Shown: piece after piece, positions 9,474 through 18,929 of the stretch | How the letters are laid out: the number at the start of each line of letters is the position of its first letter | How positions within the stretch are numbered: the stretch's first letter is position 1 | DNA from: Gordonia sp. OPL2 | Lineage (GTDB): Bacteria; Actinomycetota; Actinomycetes; Mycobacteriales; Mycobacteriaceae | Reading direction: 5' to 3' | DNA: 64,000 bases | Assembly (NCBI RefSeq): GCF_003797825.1 | Contig: NZ_RKME01000026.1 | Coordinates: 17,924 to 81,923, forward strand | Translations under genes and position numbers: made by a program | Notes under the pieces: model-generated | The model's database searches: none | What the model was told of the DNA's origin: nothing | Seen by the model: only the letters and a program-made list of their open reading frames with translations

Positions 9474-10654
9474 GCGCGCTGTCCGGACCGTTCAGTTGGG
9501 TGCGTCGGCACTCGATCCTGGTCGGCAACATCGGTCTGGTCCTCGTGATGCTCGTCGGGCTGGCCTACCTCTCCTTCGGTGCACTGCGATGGGACCCGTT
9601 CCGGGGCACCTATCAACTGACGGTGCACTTCCCGATCTCCGGTGGCCTGCAGGAGACCTCGGGTGTGACCCTGCGCGGCGCCCGGATCGGCGACGTCGAG
9701 AAGATCCGGGTGCAACCCGAATCGGTCGACGTCACCGTGTCGGTCGAGGACGACGTGAAGATCAACCGGAACGCGACCGTGGCCGCCCTCGGGCTGTCCG
9801 CCGCGGGTGAGCAGTACGTCGACTTCGAGCCGCAGACCGCCGACGGTCCCTATTTCACCGACGGCGACGAGATCCAGGTCAACCAGACCCGGGTCACCGC
9901 ACCGTTCCCGACCATGCTGGAATCGGCACTGAACGTCGTCGAACAGATCGACCCGGTGAAACTGCGCTCGGCCGTGGACAATCTGGAGGTCGCGCTCGGT
10001 TCCGACGGCGACGACGACAACGTCCTGCGCGCACTGTTCGTCTCGGGCGGAACCATCTTCGCCGACCTCGCCCGCGTCCTGCCGGAGACCAAGAAGCTCA
10101 TCTCCGACAGCGGCACGATCCTGAAGACCACGGCGAACATCCAGCCCGACCTCGGGACGACCGTCGACTCGCTGAGCACCATCGTGAACGCGGCAGTCGC
10201 TTCCGACAAGGAGATCCGCACCTTACTCGGCCGCGGACCGTCGCAGCTGACCAGTCTCACGGGTTCGCTCAATCAGATCCGCGACCCGGTGTCGGACGTG
10301 CTGCAGCAGTTCGTCGACATCGCCCGACAGGGCGCACTGCGCGCCCCCGCGATCGCCAATCTGCTGCCGTCGATCCGAGACGCGAGCGTCAAGAGCCTCA
10401 CGATGTTCCACGACGGTGCATGGTGGGCCTTCGGGTCGATCTTCCCGAGGCCCAGCTGCAACTACGCGGTCACCCCGGTCCGGCCGACGAAGATCCTCGA
10501 GCTCAGCGTTCCGACCAATCTGTACTGTGTCACCGAGGACCCGGCGCAGCAGATCCGCGGATCGGCCAACGCCCCACGACCACGCGGTGACGACACCGCC
10601 GGTCCGCCGCCGAACTACGACCCGAACGCGCGGACCGTGCCACTAGACAAGTGA
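9470..10654 (+). CDS. mceF: Mce family protein MceF
   Basis: Sixth Mce subunit, 394 residues from ATG 9470, which overlaps the mceE stop; another ATG nine bases upstream is possible. N-terminal membrane helix (about 14-35), MCE domain (LTVHFPISGGLQETSGVTLR, GARIGDVEKI), a helical region, and a C-terminal segment with two Cys (SCNYAVTP, YCVTED) and a Pro-rich tail. It closes the mceA-F series. Confidence 0.92.
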   Translation: MSALSGPFSWVRRHSILVGNIGLVLVMLVGLAYLSFGALRWDPFRGTYQLTVHFPISGGLQETSGVTLRGARIGDVEKIRVQPESVDVTVSVEDDVKINRNATVAALGLSAAGEQYVDFEPQTADGPYFTDGDEIQVNQTRVTAPFPTMLESALNVVEQIDPVKLRSAVDNLEVALGSDGDDDNVLRALFVSGGTIFADLARVLPETKKLISDSGTILKTTANIQPDLGTTVDSLSTIVNAAVASDKEIRTLLGRGPSQLTSLTGSLNQIRDPVSDVLQQFVDIARQGALRAPAIANLLPSIRDASVKSLTMFHDGAWWAFGSIFPRPSCNYAVTPVRPTKILELSVPTNLYCVTEDPAQQIRGSANAPRPRGDDTAGPPPNYDPNARTVPLDK

Positions 10655-10668
10655 TGTGAAGAGCAGGA

Positions 10669-11553
10669 ATGACCGAGCAGGACAAGACGAACGACGACTC
10701 CGACCCGATCGCGGAAGGACGCGAACCCGGCATCGCCGACGAGGCGGGCCGCGACGGGCGCTCGCCCGCGACCGACATGCCTGATCGCGCCGAAGGATCG
10801 GACGAGGGTTCGCCCGCACCTCGCCCGCGGACCAAGGCGGCCCGCACCAAGGCAGACCGGCGCGTGTCCTCCGGGACCGGCGAGCCCGCCGCGGACACGG
10901 ACACCCCGGCGCCGGCACGGACATCAGAAGCCACGCGGGGCAAGCAGATCTCTCTGACGTTCACCACTGCCGGACTCGCGAAGACCTTCGGCGCGGTCGT
11001 TGTGGTGGCGGCCATCGTCGGTGTCGCACTGCTCGGTTGGGGCTATCACCAGGAGGGTCAGAAGCTGTCCGCGTTCGACGACAGCAAGGTCGCCTCCGAA
11101 CAGTTCGTCACCAAACTGGTCGGCACGATGACCAAGGACGGCGTGGGTGACATGAAGGAACTGCTCGGCCCGTTGTCCACGGGGGAGTTCCGCAAACACC
11201 TGGAACAGCAGCAGTCCGACACCGCGCAGGCGGTCACCCAGCTGAATCTGCAAGACGCGGAGTCGACGGTGAAGTCGGTGTCGGTGGAGAGCTTCGACAC
11301 GACGACCGCACGCACCTCGGTCCTGATGGAGGTGTCGGGCAAGAGCGCGCTCGCACCAGACGGTGGCAAGAGCCTGATGCTCCTGTGGCTGGACCTGCGC
11401 AAGGAAGACGGCCAGTGGCTCGTCAGCCAACTCAGCGGTGCGCAAGCGGGAATCGGTCCCGAACAGGGCGGCCAGAACCCCGGTCAGACACCGGCACAGC
11501 CGACCGCCCCGGCCGCGCCGGCGAATCCGGCTGCCCCGGCACCGGCCGGCTGA
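10669..11553 (+). CDS. Mce-associated membrane protein (Mas)
   Basis: Mce-associated protein of 294 residues, 14 bp after mceF. It has a long charged and disordered N-terminus (1-95), one transmembrane helix (about 104-126), an extracytoplasmic domain (FDDSKVASEQFVTKLVGTMT onward) of the NTF2-like fold seen in mycobacterial Mas proteins, and a Pro/Ala-rich tail. Such proteins are thought to stabilise Mce complexes. It is the last gene of the operon and converges on treY, with only 33 bp between them. Confidence 0.8.
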   Translation: MTEQDKTNDDSDPIAEGREPGIADEAGRDGRSPATDMPDRAEGSDEGSPAPRPRTKAARTKADRRVSSGTGEPAADTDTPAPARTSEATRGKQISLTFTTAGLAKTFGAVVVVAAIVGVALLGWGYHQEGQKLSAFDDSKVASEQFVTKLVGTMTKDGVGDMKELLGPLSTGEFRKHLEQQQSDTAQAVTQLNLQDAESTVKSVSVESFDTTTARTSVLMEVSGKSALAPDGGKSLMLLWLDLRKEDGQWLVSQLSGAQAGIGPEQGGQNPGQTPAQPTAPAAPANPAAPAPAG

Positions 11554-11586
11554 CGCGGGCATCTCGCCAGCATGGGCTCGGTCCCA

Positions 11587-13959
11587 TCATTCGATCGGTG
11601 ACGCGCCTGCGTCCGGTGGGATACGCGTGAGGACGGCGACTCCGTCGCCGACGAGATCGTCGAGGGTCACGGTTCCGCTCGCGGTCGCGTCGGTGAGCGC
11701 ATCGCGCCACCTGCCCTCGGGCAACGAGACCGTCGTCGCCGCCCGTCGATGGTCGGTGAGGCTGTGGGTGAAGCGCAGCGCCACCACGATCACCCGGGCA
11801 ACGCCCGCCTCGCCGCGGGCGAAGGCGATCACGTGGTCGGCGGCCGGCCCGTCGGCGGTGATCGCAAGATAGTCGCCGCCGGGACCGAACGCCTCCCGGT
11901 TCTCGGCTCGTGCCCGCAGGGCGGCGCGGATCAGCGCGGCCTTCGGGTGATCGGTGGGCTGTCGATAGTCGACCGGTCGGCGATTGTCGGGATCGACCAG
12001 TGAATCGTCCCACCACTGGGTGCCCTGGTAGATGTCGCCGATGCCCGGTCCCAGCAGGGTGATGGCCTTGCGGGACAGTGACTCCGAACGCCAGCTCGGT
12101 GCGATCCGCTCGGTGAGATCGCCGATCGCGACGGCGTTCTCGCCGCGGGTGACCTGTTCGATCCACTCGTCGACCGCGTCCTCGAACTGTTCGTCGACCT
12201 CGGTCCACGTCGTCCGGAGACCGCCCTCGCGGGTCGCCTTCTGCGCGTAGGCCTTCACGCGGGTCCGCAGGACGTCGTCGACGGGGGAATCGATGGGCCA
12301 CACGCCGATGATGTTCTGCAGCAGGAAGTATCCGGAGAGATCGTCCGGGGGCGGGGTGCGTGTCCAGATCTCGCCGACCAGACGTGACCAGCGTTCCGGG
12401 ACCTGGGTGAGCACGGCGATGCGGGCCCGAACGTCCTCGCCGCGTTTGGTGTCATGAGTGGAGGACGCGGTCATCGCCCGGGGCCAGTCGCGGGCGCGGC
12501 GGCCGTTGTGCGCGTGGAACTCTCGCAGGGAGAGTGTCGGGTTCGCCGGATCGCCGCCGACCTCCTGCGCCGACACCAGGCGTGCCGTCCGGTAGAACAG
12601 ACTGTCCTCGACGCTCTTCGCGGTGACCGCGCCGCAGGTCTGGGCGAGCCGCGAGGTGGCCGCACCCGGGCTCGCGGTGGCCTGCACGATGAGGTCCAGT
12701 GTGGGCGCCAGACGCGGGATGCGCCTGCCGATCTCGGTGGCGGTCTCCACGAGCCTGCCGCGTAGCGACGGGTAGTCGGCGCGGTAGACACCCAGATCGG
12801 CGAGGAGCTCGGCGGTCGCCTCGGCGACCGCATCCTGGTCGGCCGACGGGTCGGAGTGGGTGATCGCCCGGACCAGACGCCGATGCTCGGTGGGGAACAT
12901 GTCGCGCAGCGTTGCCAGCTTGCGGGCCCGTTCGGCGGAATGCAACCACCCGGCATCACCCCGCTGCCCGGTGCGTCGTTCGTGGATCTCGTCGAGTTCG
13001 ATCACGCCGGTGGGGGCGGTGAACACGGCGTCGATCACGCGCAGCTGGTCGTAGCCGGTGGTGCCCTCGACTGGGAGAGTGGGCTCGAGGTCCTCGTCGG
13101 CGGCGAGGATCTTCTCCACGTACAGCAGCCGGCCGTCGCCGATGTCGGCGCGCAGCCGGTGGAGATATGCCTGCGGATCCCATAGTCCGTCCGGGTGATC
13201 CACCCGGACACCGTCGATGAGATCGTCGTCGATGAGGTCGAGCAGCCATCCGTGGGTGCCGGCGTACACGTCCGGATCCTCTTGTCGCAGTCCGGCGAGT
13301 TCGTTGACGGTGAAGAACCGTCGATAGCCGATCAGACCGCTGTTCCACGGGACCAGCCGGTAGTGCTGGCGATCGTGCACCTCGAGCGGGTCGTCGGAGT
13401 CCGTGGACCCGGGTGCGGTGGGGAAGACGTGATCGTAGTAGCGCAGCGCGCCGTCGGAGACGGTCAGCGGTGAGAGATCTCCGTCGGCGGCGAGCACCGG
13501 CAGGGCGATCTTGCCGCCGGCGCCGTTGTCGGTGGAGAAGTCGACGTCGAACCAGGATGCGTAGCGGGAGGCGGCGCCGTGCGTCAGCAGATCGGTGAAC
13601 CACGGATTCTGCGCGGCGTCGGCGACCCCGGTGTGGTTCGGGACGATGTCGATGATGACGCCGAGTCCGGCTTCCGTTGCCGCGGCGCGGAGTTCGCGGA
13701 ACCCGGTGATCCCGCCGAGGTCGTCGGAGACCTGCGGTGGTGGCACCCAGTCGTAGCCGTGCGTCGACCCCGCCATCGCGCGTCCGATCGGGGACAGGTA
13801 CAGGTGGCTCACCCCGAGCCCCGCGATCGCCGGCAACACCGCGATCACGTCGCGGAACCCGAAGTCGGGGGTCAGCTGAATCCGGTACGTCGCCAGCGGC
13901 TCTCGCCGGCCGCCCACATGTCGAGGCGAGGAGTCCGAGGTCGGCACGTGCTCGGTCAC
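11587..13959 (-). CDS. treY: Malto-oligosyltrehalose synthase TreY
   Basis: Converts the reducing-end alpha-1,4 bond of maltooligosaccharide to the alpha,alpha-1,1 bond of trehalose. 790 residues from a GTG at 13959 that overlaps the treX stop (GTGA); a longer frame upstream would run into treX and is rejected. GH13 family signatures are present: TYRIQLTPDFGF near residue 24, DIVPNHTG (104-111), nucleophile D254 in DGVRVDHPDG, acid/base E282 in YVEKIL and STHDTKRGEDVRAR. It is translationally coupled to treX, with treZ displaced to the far side of the mce operon. Confidence 0.95.
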   Translation of the reverse strand: MTEHVPTSDSSPRHVGGRREPLATYRIQLTPDFGFRDVIAVLPAIAGLGVSHLYLSPIGRAMAGSTHGYDWVPPPQVSDDLGGITGFRELRAAATEAGLGVIIDIVPNHTGVADAAQNPWFTDLLTHGAASRYASWFDVDFSTDNGAGGKIALPVLAADGDLSPLTVSDGALRYYDHVFPTAPGSTDSDDPLEVHDRQHYRLVPWNSGLIGYRRFFTVNELAGLRQEDPDVYAGTHGWLLDLIDDDLIDGVRVDHPDGLWDPQAYLHRLRADIGDGRLLYVEKILAADEDLEPTLPVEGTTGYDQLRVIDAVFTAPTGVIELDEIHERRTGQRGDAGWLHSAERARKLATLRDMFPTEHRRLVRAITHSDPSADQDAVAEATAELLADLGVYRADYPSLRGRLVETATEIGRRIPRLAPTLDLIVQATASPGAATSRLAQTCGAVTAKSVEDSLFYRTARLVSAQEVGGDPANPTLSLREFHAHNGRRARDWPRAMTASSTHDTKRGEDVRARIAVLTQVPERWSRLVGEIWTRTPPPDDLSGYFLLQNIIGVWPIDSPVDDVLRTRVKAYAQKATREGGLRTTWTEVDEQFEDAVDEWIEQVTRGENAVAIGDLTERIAPSWRSESLSRKAITLLGPGIGDIYQGTQWWDDSLVDPDNRRPVDYRQPTDHPKAALIRAALRARAENREAFGPGGDYLAITADGPAADHVIAFARGEAGVARVIVVALRFTHSLTDHRRAATTVSLPEGRWRDALTDATASGTVTLDDLVGDGVAVLTRIPPDAGASPIE

Positions 13960-16475
13960 GCGGTCTTGCGCAGCACGAGCACGGAGCGGGCGCCGACGGT
14001 GAACGTCGATCCGGCTGTCACCGTGATGTCGGTGTGACCGGTCGGATCCGACGTGTCGAGTTCGCCGACCCACTCCGGACTCCAGGACGAGGGTATGTGG
14101 AAGTCGATGTCACCGTAGTGGGCGTTGAAACAGATGATGAAGCTGTCGTCGGTGACCGTCTCGCCGCGCTCGTCCTTCTCTCCGATCCCGTCGCCGTTCA
14201 GGAACACGGCGAGACTCTTGCCGAAGCCGCTGTCCCAGTCGGCAGAGGTCATGGTCTCGCCACCGGGGGTGAGCCACACGATGTCCAGCGCCTGGTCGCC
14301 CCACCGGATCGGCTTGCCCGCGAAGAACCTCCGCCGACGGAACACCGGGTGGGCGGTGCGCAGCGCGATGGCCCTGCGCGTGAACTCGAGCAGGTCCGAG
14401 TTCTTCTCGGCGAGCGACCAGTCCATCCACGAGAGTTCGGAGTCCTGGCAGTAGACGTTGTTGTTGCCCTGCTGGGTGCGGCCGAACTCGTCGCCGTGGG
14501 CGAGCATCGGCGTGCCCTGCGACAGGAACAGTGTCGCCAGGATGTTGCGCTGCTGGCGTGCACGCAGTGCGAGGATGTCCGGGTCGTCGGTGGGGCCCTC
14601 GACGCCACAGTTCCACGAACGGTTGTGGCTCTCGCCGTCGCGATTGTCCTCCCCGTTGGCGATGTTGTGTTTCTCGTTGTACGACACCAGGTCCCGTAGG
14701 GTGAATCCGTCGTGTGCGATGACGAAGTTGATGCTCGCCAGCGGTCGACGACCGGTCGCCTCGTACAGATCCGACGACCCGGTCAGCCGGGAGGCGAACT
14801 CGCCCAACGTCGCCGGTTCGCCACGCCAGTAGTCGCGGACGGTGTCGCGGTACTTGCCGTTCCACTCCGTCCACAGCGGCGGGAAGTTGCCCACCTGATA
14901 GCCGCCCTCGCCGATGTCCCACGGCTCGGCGATGAGCTTCACCTGGGACACCACCGGATCCTGTTGCACGAGATCGAAGAACGCGGACAGCCGGTCCACG
15001 TCGTGCAACTCCCGCGCGAGCGTCGAGGCCAGATCGAATCGGAACCCGTCGACGTGCATCTCGAGCACCCAGTAGCGCAACGAATCCATGATCAACTGCA
15101 GCGTGTGGGGGTGGCGGCCGTTGAGGCTGTTGCCGGTTCCCGTGTAGTCCATGTACATCTCGGGATTGCCGTCGACGAGACGGTAGTAGGCGCCGTTGTC
15201 GATGCCGCGGAACGAGATGGTCGGCCCGAGGTGATTGCCCTCGGCGGTGTGGTTGTAGACGACGTCGAGGATGACCTCGATGCCCTCCTTGTGGAATGCC
15301 CGCACCATCGCCTTGAACTCGGTCACCGCGCTCGCCGGCAGATCGGGGTTGGACGCGTACTCGACATGCGGTGCGAGGAACCCGAAGGTGTTGTATCCCC
15401 AGTAGTTCCGCAGTCCCTTGTCCTGCAGCACGAAATCCTGCATGAACTGGTGCACCGGCATCAGCTCGATCGCGGTGACGCCCAGCGACTTCAGATGATC
15501 GATGATGACGGGATGGCACAGTCCCGCATAGGTGCCGCGCAGGTGCTCCGGGATGTCGGGGTGGGTGGCGGTCATGCCCTTGACGTGTGCCTCGTAGATC
15601 ACCGTCTGGTGATACGGCAGTTTCGGCGATCGGTCGTTCTGCCAGTCGAAGTACGGGTTGACCACCACCGAGACCATCGTGTGGCCGAGTGAGTCGAGCT
15701 GCGGCATGTCGTCGGGATGCTGCGCGACGACCGGCAGGGGCTCGGTGAGGTCCGCCGCGTCGTCGCTGCCCACGGAGGCTCGTGCGAGCGCTTCCTCGGC
15801 GTCGGCCGTCGCGGTGTCCATGGTGCGCCGGGGAGGTGCCGCGGTGGTGGGCGTCTCGTCGGTCCCGACCGGTTCGGCGCGGTCGTCCGTGTCGGTGGAG
15901 TCGGTGTCCGGCGCGGGCTCGTTCGGGGCCTCGTCCACCGCATCGGTACCCGCGGTCTCCTCGACGGTGTCGCCACCGGACTCCCGGTCGTCCTCGGTCA
16001 CCATCGGGTAGGAGAACAGCGACGCGTCGCCGTCGAACTCACCGTGAAATGCTTTGCCGTACGGGTCGAGCAGCAGCTTGCTCGGATCGCAGCGCTGACC
16101 CTGCGACGGGTCGTAGGGGCCGTGGACGCGGAAGCCGTAGAACTGCCCTGGACCGATGTTCGGCAGATAGCAGTGCCAGCAATAGCCGTCGACCTCGTCG
16201 AGCCGAATCCGCTGCTCGATCCCGGCGCCGTCGATGAGGCACAGGTCGACGGCGGTCGCGACCTCGGAGAACAGCGAGAAGTTGGTTCCCACACCGTCAT
16301 ACGTGGCACCGAGAGGATATGGGGTGCCCGGCCACACGACGAACGGGACGCGGTCGGGCGGCGGCGAGTGGTCTTCCGGAGCGAGCACGTCGAGCACTTC
16401 CGCGGGCTGGGCGGGGGCCGAGTCTCCGGTGTCGGGGGTCGGTGACGGGGTCACGTCGACCTTCGGCGAGTTCAT
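13956..16475 (-). CDS. treX: Glycogen debranching enzyme TreX with acidic insertion
   Basis: Isoamylase-type debranching enzyme that supplies linear glucan to TreY/TreZ, 839 residues. A CBM48 domain (about 50-150) precedes a GH13 barrel with DGFRFDLAS, IAEPWDIGEGG and NFVIAHDGFTLRDL. Two regions are unusual. The N-terminus has about 40 extra Pro/Asp-rich residues. Residues of about 159-262 form a low-complexity Asp/Glu/Thr/Ala-rich insertion between the CBM48 end (FSYPMV) and the start of the barrel (SLGHTMVSVVVNPYFDW), which explains the length above the usual 700-720. The barrel itself looks intact. Confidence 0.94.
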   Translation of the reverse strand: MNSPKVDVTPSPTPDTGDSAPAQPAEVLDVLAPEDHSPPPDRVPFVVWPGTPYPLGATYDGVGTNFSLFSEVATAVDLCLIDGAGIEQRIRLDEVDGYCWHCYLPNIGPGQFYGFRVHGPYDPSQGQRCDPSKLLLDPYGKAFHGEFDGDASLFSYPMVTEDDRESGGDTVEETAGTDAVDEAPNEPAPDTDSTDTDDRAEPVGTDETPTTAAPPRRTMDTATADAEEALARASVGSDDAADLTEPLPVVAQHPDDMPQLDSLGHTMVSVVVNPYFDWQNDRSPKLPYHQTVIYEAHVKGMTATHPDIPEHLRGTYAGLCHPVIIDHLKSLGVTAIELMPVHQFMQDFVLQDKGLRNYWGYNTFGFLAPHVEYASNPDLPASAVTEFKAMVRAFHKEGIEVILDVVYNHTAEGNHLGPTISFRGIDNGAYYRLVDGNPEMYMDYTGTGNSLNGRHPHTLQLIMDSLRYWVLEMHVDGFRFDLASTLARELHDVDRLSAFFDLVQQDPVVSQVKLIAEPWDIGEGGYQVGNFPPLWTEWNGKYRDTVRDYWRGEPATLGEFASRLTGSSDLYEATGRRPLASINFVIAHDGFTLRDLVSYNEKHNIANGEDNRDGESHNRSWNCGVEGPTDDPDILALRARQQRNILATLFLSQGTPMLAHGDEFGRTQQGNNNVYCQDSELSWMDWSLAEKNSDLLEFTRRAIALRTAHPVFRRRRFFAGKPIRWGDQALDIVWLTPGGETMTSADWDSGFGKSLAVFLNGDGIGEKDERGETVTDDSFIICFNAHYGDIDFHIPSSWSPEWVGELDTSDPTGHTDITVTAGSTFTVGARSVLVLRKTA

Positions 16476-16560
16476 GTCACGACACTAGCCGCCAACGGTC
16501 GCGCATTCATCTCGGAGCCGCGTGCCCCCCGCGTGTGGGTTGACGCACGCCCGAGACCGG

Positions 16561-18756
16561 TCAGGGGGCGGGTGGTCCGGTCCATGGCAACGCCAGTGCC
16601 ATCTGCCGACCCAACTCGTCGGTCAGGCTGCGGACATAGGTGGCGCTGAGGTGATGCCAGTCCTTGTAGACCACGATGTTGCCCACGATCGCCGGACAGA
16701 GGTCCACGTCACATACGCCGTCCGACATGTCGAGCGCGTGGAACATCGGCCGCGTCGCCTCCAGGGCGAGTGCCGGATCCTCGGGCGCCAGCGCCGCGGC
16801 CCGTGACGTCGCACATTCGGTGGCGGAACCGCCGTCGGCCAGGCAGGTCGGCGTGTCGATCAGGCCCTTGGCGTTGTGTGGCCAGGGTGTGTCGCGGATA
16901 CCCAGCACGGCGATGTCGTTGGCGAGGAACTCGTCGAAGATCGGTGGGTAGGTCGGCGGTACCCAATCCCCGGGCTGGTAGTCGCGCGGGCGCGTCGAGT
17001 TGGTGAAGACGGCATCGGGTTTGTCCTCGATGACCTTCTTCTTCACGCGCATGACCCAGTCGTGGCACTGCGGATAGGGCACCCCGTTCTGCTTGGGCAC
17101 CAGTTCGGTGGACATCGGACACCCCATCTTGAGGTAGGTCGTCACCTTGAAGTGGTTGCGCTGCCCCAGGAGATTCAGTGCCGAGATCCACATCTCGGCG
17201 TGCGAGCCGCCGATCAGGGCGACCGTCTTGGTCGCCGTCGGGTCGCCGTAGACGCCGACGTGGATGTCGGGGTCCTCGAAGTTGCTCATGTAGCCGTCGG
17301 TGGAGGTCTCCGGGAAGTCCTGGGTCACCATCAACGGGGACGGCTGAGGATCGATCGCCGGTACCGGGGCGCCGTTGAGCAGCGCCCGGGCGCCCGGGTA
17401 CAGCCGTGGATCGAGGTTCTTGGTGTCGACGACCATCGTCGAGACATGGCGGTCCCAGAGGACGATACCGGTGCCGGTCACCAGGGTGCCGACGACCAGG
17501 ATGCTGGTCACGACGGAGGTGTAGCCCATCAGACGGGCGCGGCCGTCACGGCGCGCGTGCGCGGGTTCGCCACGACCGCCACGGCGCAGCGGATCCTCGA
17601 TGTAGCGCTTGGTCAGCCAGGCCAGGCCGATGGAGACCGCGAGCAGGCCGACGCCCTCGAGAACCGAGGCGTGGTCCTTCTCCCGCCAGGTCAGATAGAA
17701 GATCAGGAGCGGCCAGTGCCAGAGGTACAGCGAGTACGCGATCGTCCCCAGCCACACCGGCCACCGACTCGCGAGCATCCGGTTGACGGGCGGTAAGGCC
17801 TGCGGCCCGGTCGCGCCGGCACGCGGGCGCTCCAATGCGGTCGCGCCGGCCCAGATGATCAGCAGGGTCGATCCGACCGGGACCAGGGCCCACGGACCGG
17901 GATAGGAGTCGACGCCGTCGATCCACCAGCCGCAGGTGATGATCAAGGCCAGCGCGACGACTGCGGCGACGGTTCGTATCCACCGCGGCACCCGCCAGGA
18001 CGGCAGCCAGATCGCCAGCAGGCCGCCCGCCAGCGGCTCCCAGAGGCGCGACAGGGTGTCGAAATAGTTGAACTGCTGGTTGACGCCCATCCGCATGTGG
18101 GCCCAGTAGAACGAGACGGCCGCAACCGCGAAAACCGCGCCGCCGACGAGGACCTTGATGACACGCGGATCGGCCAGCGGCGCGATCAGTCGCGCGCCGA
18201 GTTTGACGAGCGCCGCGAACGCGAGGGCGACGAGCAGTGTGACGAGGAAGAACTGGCCCTGGACCGACATCGACCAGATGTGTTGCAGCGGACTGTTCGC
18301 CGAACTCGCCGCCAGATAGTCCTGGGAATTGAAGGCGAGATGCCAGTTCTGGTAGTACAGCGCGCTGGCGATGAGTTCCTTGCCGATGCTCACCCAGCGC
18401 GTCTGCGGGATGACGATGACGGTGAGCACGGCGACCGCGATCAGCACCGTGAACAATGCGGGTAGCAGGCGCCGCAGCAGGCGCTTGAGCCGCGGCCACG
18501 GATCGATCGTGTCGCGGAACGTCACGTGGGTCGCCTGGCTGTGGATCGCGTGCCGGAGAAGCGATCCGACGAAGAAGTAGCCCGAGAGGGCGAGGAAGAC
18601 ATCCACGCCACCGGAGACGCGACCGAACCAGATGTGGAAACAGGCGACCAGCGCGATGGCGATGCCGCGCAGACCGTCGAGGTCGGTGCGGTACGCGGGG
18701 ACGTTGTCCACCGGGGCCGGCGACGCCGGGACGGTGGTGTGGGTCGGGGCTGCCAC
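16561..18756 (-). CDS. OafA/YrhL-type membrane acyltransferase with SGNH domain
   Basis: Acyltransferase-3 family protein, 731 residues, likely O-acylating a cell-envelope glycan or lipid; the acceptor is unknown. The N-terminal half has about ten membrane helices, with the family start YRTDLDGLRGIAIALVACFH and the catalytic-type His, then GGVDVFLALSGYF. The C-terminal part (about 460-731) is a periplasmic SGNH-hydrolase-like domain with ALIGGSHAEMW (Ser retained, GDSH changed to GGSH) and a DWHHLS motif. The start is GTG 18756. As I recall, an acyltransferase of this kind and length also follows treX in M. tuberculosis (Rv1565c), which supports orthology. Confidence 0.85.
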   Translation of the reverse strand: MAAPTHTTVPASPAPVDNVPAYRTDLDGLRGIAIALVACFHIWFGRVSGGVDVFLALSGYFFVGSLLRHAIHSQATHVTFRDTIDPWPRLKRLLRRLLPALFTVLIAVAVLTVIVIPQTRWVSIGKELIASALYYQNWHLAFNSQDYLAASSANSPLQHIWSMSVQGQFFLVTLLVALAFAALVKLGARLIAPLADPRVIKVLVGGAVFAVAAVSFYWAHMRMGVNQQFNYFDTLSRLWEPLAGGLLAIWLPSWRVPRWIRTVAAVVALALIITCGWWIDGVDSYPGPWALVPVGSTLLIIWAGATALERPRAGATGPQALPPVNRMLASRWPVWLGTIAYSLYLWHWPLLIFYLTWREKDHASVLEGVGLLAVSIGLAWLTKRYIEDPLRRGGRGEPAHARRDGRARLMGYTSVVTSILVVGTLVTGTGIVLWDRHVSTMVVDTKNLDPRLYPGARALLNGAPVPAIDPQPSPLMVTQDFPETSTDGYMSNFEDPDIHVGVYGDPTATKTVALIGGSHAEMWISALNLLGQRNHFKVTTYLKMGCPMSTELVPKQNGVPYPQCHDWVMRVKKKVIEDKPDAVFTNSTRPRDYQPGDWVPPTYPPIFDEFLANDIAVLGIRDTPWPHNAKGLIDTPTCLADGGSATECATSRAAALAPEDPALALEATRPMFHALDMSDGVCDVDLCPAIVGNIVVYKDWHHLSATYVRSLTDELGRQMALALPWTGPPAP

Positions 18757-18929
18757 TACCTTGGGTGTGTCTTCCTGTCTCGAACGTCGTGGTTCACCGA
18801 AACGAACCCGACGGCGCGGTCGGTCATGTTCTCGGGGCTGTGTTGTCCGGGAAGCAATCTACATGGCGAAGCTGTGATATTCCGATTCGGTCCTTCGCGA
18901 CACACCGGCCGTCGGACCCCCGCTGACCT

